A DNA stretch of 48,324 nucleotides from Methylomonas koyamae. GTDB taxonomy: Bacteria; Pseudomonadota; Gammaproteobacteria; Methylococcales; Methylomonadaceae. The stretch's first letter is position 1, and each line of letters starts with the position of its first letter. The DNA is taken from positions 1 through 48,324 of the forward strand of contig NZ_PPPU01000030.1 in assembly GCF_006483455.1 (NCBI RefSeq). Reading direction: 5' to 3'. The position numbers were made by a program, and so were the translations under genes. Positions 44,692 to 48,324 of the stretch are shown one piece after another. The notes below the pieces were generated by a model. It worked only from the letters and a program-made list of their open reading frames with translations, did no database searches and was not told where the DNA came from.

Positions 44692-45310
44692 CTGGCAGAA
44701 TGTCAAGGCCGTCGGCTTTGATCTCGACGGTACACTTTACGACGAATTCGATTTCATATACCAGGTCTACCGGCCGATTGCGGAAAAGCTCTCCGCCGTG
44801 GTGGGAGCGGAGCCGGCAGACACTTATAGCGATTTGCTCAGATGTTGGCTTGACAAAGGCAGTTCGTATAACCGGATTTTTTCGGACGTGTTGGCGGCTG
44901 CCGGGATCGAACAGGGGAACGCAGAGCGGACTATTGGAGAGTGCCTTGAGCTGTTCAGAACCTTCCGGCCGGTTTTGCAATTAAATCATCGCGTCGTGAG
45001 CCTGCTGGAGTTTATGGCCGAGTACTATCCGTTATTTTTGGTTAGCGACGGTTCTTGCGCACTTCAGCGCGCTAAATTTGACGCTCTGGGTTTGGGGTCT
45101 TGGTTTAGGCCGGAAAACATTGCTATTTCGGGGTGCCTGACTTGCCGATCCGAAAAACCGGCTGCCGTTGCCGTGGATCATATCGCGATTTTCAATGGGG
45201 CTTGTGATCCCTCCGAGGTTGTTTTTTTCGGCGATCGGACCGTCGATCGCTTGTTTGCCGAGGCGGCGGGGTTCAAATTCGTTGGTGTTAAATGTATGTG
45301 GCCTGTTTGA
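44663..45310 (+). CDS. HAD-family hydrolase (putative sugar phosphatase)
   Basis: The 215-residue product has HAD motif I GFDLDGTLYDE (Asp20 and Asp22), motif II FLVSDGS (about 114-120), a motif III lysine in SEKPA and motif IV VFFGDRTVDRLFAEA. The helical cap after motif I places it in the subclass acting on small phosphorylated metabolites. It overlaps the ATP-grasp gene by 29 bases, with GAGG about 5 bases before the ATG. In nonulosonate pathways a phosphatase removes the 9-phosphate or a similar group; this role is inferred only from neighbours. Confidence 0.84.
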   Translation: MLKSLYPSIDWQNVKAVGFDLDGTLYDEFDFIYQVYRPIAEKLSAVVGAEPADTYSDLLRCWLDKGSSYNRIFSDVLAAAGIEQGNAERTIGECLELFRTFRPVLQLNHRVVSLLEFMAEYYPLFLVSDGSCALQRAKFDALGLGSWFRPENIAISGCLTCRSEKPAAVAVDHIAIFNGACDPSEVVFFGDRTVDRLFAEAAGFKFVGVKCMWPV

Positions 45311-45322
45311 GGATGGATCGGC

Positions 45323-46483
45323 ATGGGTAAGAGGATGGTGCTTGGCGTTACGGGTATTCGTTCCGAGTACGACATTCTGTCTTCGGTGTTTAGCGCAATT
45401 GATCGCCACCCGATGCTGGAATTGGAAGTCGCGGTGACCGGTGCGCATTTGGCTGATGCCTACGGTTATACGGTGGCTGAGATTCGCAAAGACGGGTTTA
45501 AGGTCGCCGATGAGATCGAGAGTCTGGTCAACGGCGATCGAGCGTCGTCGCGAGTCAAGGGGTTGGCTTTTCAGTTGCAAGGGTTGGTGCAAACGGTTAG
45601 CAGAGTAAAACCGGATTTTCTGTTGGTTTTAGGGGATCGGGAAGAGGCGATGTCGACAGCATTGGTAGGTGCCTACATGAATGTGCCGGTGGCGCATATA
45701 GCTGGCGGGGACAGAGTGGTAGGCAATGTCGACGATCAAGTGCGGCATGCGGTTACCAAGCTAGCACATCTTCACTTTGTCACCAATCAGGAAAGTTACC
45801 AGCGGATTATTCGTCTCGGCGAACAGCCGTTCAGGGTGTATGACACCGGCAATCCGGGGCTGGATCGATTGTTGCAAGTGCCGATTCTTACTGCGGAACA
45901 ACTTTCGGCGCGTTTGGGGTTTGCCGTCGAGGACGGTGAACCGTTGATTTTGTTAATTCAACACGTTATTTCAACCGAAATCGAACAGGCTTATTGGCAA
46001 ATGCGGCAAACCTTGGAAGCTGTTAAGGCTCTGGGTATCAAAACGGTTTTGATTTATCCCAACTCCGATGCCGGAGGTCAACAGATTATTAAGGCCATCC
46101 GAGAGTATGAAGACTTGCCGTTTCTGCATGCTGTTAAAAATATGCCTCGGTTGGAATTTGTTAACGTCATGCGCCGGGCCAGTTGTATGCTCGGCAATTC
46201 CAGCGCCGGTATTTTGGAATCACCCTTGTTGAAGCTGCCTGTGATTAACGTAGGCAATCGGCAAAAAGGCCGTTTGCATGCCGAAAATGTCGAGTTCGTG
46301 CCTCACGATGTCGACTCGATCATCGCCGCGGTGAAAAAGGCCGCGTTTGATGCGGATTACCGAAAACAGGTCGGCCGCTGCCGCAACCCTTACGGCGATG
46401 GCCGATCCTCACAGCGGATCGCCGATATTCTGGCGAGCATCGCAATCGACGAAAGCTTGTTGATCAAGGACATAACGTACTAA
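45323..46483 (+). CDS. UDP-GlcNAc 2-epimerase, hydrolysing (NeuC/LegG family)
   Basis: This enzyme releases the nucleotide and inverts C2, giving ManNAc from UDP-GlcNAc (NeuC) or 2,4-diacetamido-2,4,6-trideoxymannose (LegG). The 386 residues begin MGKRMVLGVTGIRSEYDIL. They contain VLGDREEAMSTA (about 110-121), HIAGGDRVVGNVDDQVRHAVTK and GNSSAGILESPLLKLPVINVGNRQKGR (about 291-317), the family active site. With legB and legC about 3 kb upstream, LegG is the more likely role. It is 12 bases after the HAD gene and overlaps the deacetylase start by one base. Confidence 0.9.
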   Translation: MGKRMVLGVTGIRSEYDILSSVFSAIDRHPMLELEVAVTGAHLADAYGYTVAEIRKDGFKVADEIESLVNGDRASSRVKGLAFQLQGLVQTVSRVKPDFLLVLGDREEAMSTALVGAYMNVPVAHIAGGDRVVGNVDDQVRHAVTKLAHLHFVTNQESYQRIIRLGEQPFRVYDTGNPGLDRLLQVPILTAEQLSARLGFAVEDGEPLILLIQHVISTEIEQAYWQMRQTLEAVKALGIKTVLIYPNSDAGGQQIIKAIREYEDLPFLHAVKNMPRLEFVNVMRRASCMLGNSSAGILESPLLKLPVINVGNRQKGRLHAENVEFVPHDVDSIIAAVKKAAFDADYRKQVGRCRNPYGDGRSSQRIADILASIAIDESLLIKDITY

Positions 46484-47151
46484 TGACAAACGTAATAGCG
46501 GTGGCTCCGCATGCCGATGACGAAACCTTAGGTTGCGGTGGCACTTTGCTCAGGCACGCTCGGGCCGGCGATCGAATCCATTGGTTGTTGTTGACCAAAA
46601 TGACGGCGGAGCAGGGTTTTAGCGAAGCGCGTATTTCAGCCAGAGATCGGGAAATTGCCGAAGTGTCGCGTCATTACGGGTTTGCTTCAGTCGATGTGCT
46701 TGATTTTCCGTGTACCCGTTTGGACTCGATTGCCAAGGGTGACTTGATTGCGAAGATCTCGAGCGTATTCCAAACGCTGCGGCCGGAAGTTGTTTATTTG
46801 CCGTTCCGCGGTGACGTGCATTCCGATCATGCGGTTGCCGCCGATGCGGTCATGTCGTGCTGCAAGTGGTTTCGTAACGGCACAATCAAACGCATTTTGG
46901 CTTACGAAACCTTATCGGAAACCGAGTTCGGTATCAGGCCCGACACTTTAGGTTTTCGACCGAATGTGTTTGTGAATATTGAAGATTATTTAGAGCAGAA
47001 GCTCGAAATATTGCAAATTTTTGCCGGCGAACTCGGCGAGTTTCCGTTTCCGAGAAGTATTGAAGCCTTGCGTGCGCTGGCGATGTTGCGTGGCGCGACA
47101 GCCGGTTGTCAGGCTGCGGAAGCGTTTGTGCTGTTGAGAGAAATCATCTGA
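46483..47151 (+). CDS. PIG-L/LmbE-family deacetylase
   Basis: This is a zinc-dependent N-deacetylase of the GlcNAc-PI and bacillithiol (BshB) type. The 222 residues start MTNVIAVAPHADDETLGCGG, whose HADD is the metal and catalytic motif, and a second metal histidine lies in DVHSDHAVAAD (about 107-117). The start overlaps the epimerase stop by one base (TAATG). In this operon it probably removes an N-acetyl group from an amino sugar or nonulosonate intermediate, freeing an amine for another substituent. The substrate is not known. Confidence 0.87.
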   Translation: MTNVIAVAPHADDETLGCGGTLLRHARAGDRIHWLLLTKMTAEQGFSEARISARDREIAEVSRHYGFASVDVLDFPCTRLDSIAKGDLIAKISSVFQTLRPEVVYLPFRGDVHSDHAVAADAVMSCCKWFRNGTIKRILAYETLSETEFGIRPDTLGFRPNVFVNIEDYLEQKLEILQIFAGELGEFPFPRSIEALRALAMLRGATAGCQAAEAFVLLREII

Positions 47152-47176
47152 TCGGCATAAAAAACGATAAAGCCTC

Positions 47177-47869
47177 ATGAAAATTTTAGCGTTCATACCG
47201 GCACGCAAAGGCAGCAAACGTATCACGGATAAAAATATCAGGCTGCTCAGCGGCAAACCGTTGATTGCCTGGACGATAGAAGCGACCTTGGCTGCCGGCT
47301 TGGATATGGATGTCGTGGTATCGACCGATTCTACGGAGATTGCTGCCATCGCCGAACAGTACGGTGCCCAAGTACCGTTTCTGAGACCTGAACAACTCGC
47401 CGGTGATACTACGCCGACCTTCGACGTACTCGAATACACGTTGAATGCCTTAAAAATGGTCGGCAAAAACTACGATGCAGTTGTGCTGCTGCAACCGACC
47501 TCACCATTGCGTAAGGCAATACATATTGCCGAGGCCTTGCAGTTGTTGGAACAGCCCGAGGTACGTTCGGTGGTGTCGGTATCGGAGTTGGACTACCCGG
47601 TAGAATGGAGCATGCCGTTACCTGAAGATCGGAGCATGGACAATTTTATTGTTCAAAACGAACAAGCGTTAAGGACGCGTAGTCAGGATTTTTCCAAGCG
47701 CTATCGGTTGAACGGTGCGGTTTACTGCGCCAGAACCGCTGATATTTTGCAGCACAAAAGCTTTTATATGCGGCAAGGAACTCGAGCCTACATTATGGAT
47801 AAGGCGTTTGCGGTTGATATAGACGATTTGTTTGACTTTGAATATGCGGAGTTTTTGATCAAGCGGTAG
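47177..47869 (+). CDS. CMP-sugar (acylneuraminate-type) cytidylyltransferase 2
   Basis: This is a second CTP-dependent nonulosonate activator, 230 residues. The signature is FIPARKGSKRITDKNIRLLSGKP (about 6-28), followed by VVVSTDSTEIAAIA and VLLQPTSPLRKAIHIAEAL (about 105-123). It shares the fold with the protein at 39817-40524 but differs in many positions, so it is not a recent duplicate. It resembles NeuA/PseF/LegF, and I cannot tell which sugar it uses. It is the last gene of the second operon, 25 bases after the deacetylase. No hairpin terminator is visible directly after it. Confidence 0.9.
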   Translation: MKILAFIPARKGSKRITDKNIRLLSGKPLIAWTIEATLAAGLDMDVVVSTDSTEIAAIAEQYGAQVPFLRPEQLAGDTTPTFDVLEYTLNALKMVGKNYDAVVLLQPTSPLRKAIHIAEALQLLEQPEVRSVVSVSELDYPVEWSMPLPEDRSMDNFIVQNEQALRTRSQDFSKRYRLNGAVYCARTADILQHKSFYMRQGTRAYIMDKAFAVDIDDLFDFEYAEFLIKR

Positions 47870-48324
47870 CTGAAGGGAGTGTTTTGTATTTGGATGAGAT
47901 GTTGTTGCTTTTACAGTCGTCTCTGTGAATTCTTGATATCGTGTTCGAACAGGTTGTTGAAAAAAGGAAACCTGTGGAAAAGTTCCCCCAAAATCAGCGG
48001 ATTTGCCGCAAAAAGCCACTCGGACGCAACCAACATCAATGGCTTACATTATTGTGTTTTGCGCGGAACTTATTTTTAGCCCCAAAAATGGAGAGAGTTT
48101 TTAAATTTCAACAGTCTGCTAAGTGGGTTTATAAAAAATATTTTCAGCCCGGTGCTTACGCAACGTTTTGCGGGTTTTTAACCAAAAATGAGAAATCCCC
48201 CGGCTTTGCCGGGGAGACAGCAAAAGTTTGACATTAAGAGGAGTCCATCAGGACACTCCGGAGCGTGAGCCGCCAAGCAAACGCAAGAGGAGAACCTGAT
48301 GTAAGAGAGAAGTGGCTCCATTCG
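47870..48324. other. Right end of window, no convincing gene
   Basis: This 455-base stretch holds short frames only. A 96-codon plus-strand frame at 47941-48231 has no recognisable domain and runs through a GC hairpin, so I do not call it. The composition is mixed, with several A/T runs. Complementary segments near the end suggest folded RNA or the border of an element continuing outside the window. Confidence 0.5.
48195..48212. repeat. GC-rich hairpin
   Basis: CCCCGGC and GCCGGGG form a perfect 7-bp stem with a 3-base loop. On the minus strand it is followed by a T-rich stretch, so it could terminate a leftward transcript coming from beyond the window. It could equally be a dispersed palindromic repeat or an element end. 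Confidence 0.5.

Noticed and set aside
47941-48231. 96-codon plus-strand frame near the right end
   Set aside because: No domain, no good ribosome binding site, and its end runs through a palindrome typical of intergenic repeats.

Overview
The window looks like a chromosomal segment of a gammaproteobacterium. The S10-spc-alpha ribosomal gene order and the protein sequences are gammaproteobacterial. The accessory content (surE-pcm, TPR/OGT proteins, type I secretion of a giant RTX protein, nonulosonic acid genes) reminds me of Methylococcales such as Methylomonas, but that genus-level impression is from memory and is not demonstrated here.

Region 1 (1-13510) is a complete, ordinary run from rpsJ to rplQ: 26 ribosomal proteins plus secY and rpoA. 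There is a good sigma70-type promoter in front of rpsM and a strong intrinsic terminator after rplQ. Region 2 (13540-17380) holds housekeeping or repair genes: a minus-strand pair of a divergent GAPDH/E4PDH-family dehydrogenase overlapping a family-6 DNA glycosylase, an Smr-domain protein, and the plus-strand pair surE-pcm.

Region 3 (17428-42633) is the notable part. A 2646-residue secreted protein, built almost entirely of about 270 Ser/Thr-rich octapeptides and ending in RTX repeats, is transcribed leftward. Downstream of it on the same strand lie a 1401-residue protein (FkbM - FkbM - TPR - OGT) and an 839-residue TPR-OGT protein. Divergent from the giant gene is a tightly packed rightward operon: type I secretion ABC transporter, membrane fusion protein, TolC-like outer-membrane channel, a 925-residue Hsp70-family chaperone, a CMP-sugar cytidylyltransferase, and the sugar dehydratase and aminotransferase LegB and LegC. 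The gene overlaps join export, chaperoning and legionaminic-type sugar synthesis in one transcription unit. I infer a dedicated make-glycosylate-export system for an S-layer-like or adhesin-like surface protein.

Region 4 (43079-47869), after a 445-base junction with no recognisable gene, is a second rightward sugar operon: TylF-like methyltransferase, ATP-grasp ligase, HAD phosphatase, NeuC/LegG-type 2-epimerase, PIG-L deacetylase and a second CMP-sugar cytidylyltransferase. No nonulosonate synthase (NeuB/LegI) lies in the window. Region 5 (47870-48324) has no convincing gene but contains a GC hairpin and complementary segments that may mark a mobile element or structured RNA cut by the window end. 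I saw no tRNA, rRNA, CRISPR array or intact insertion sequence.
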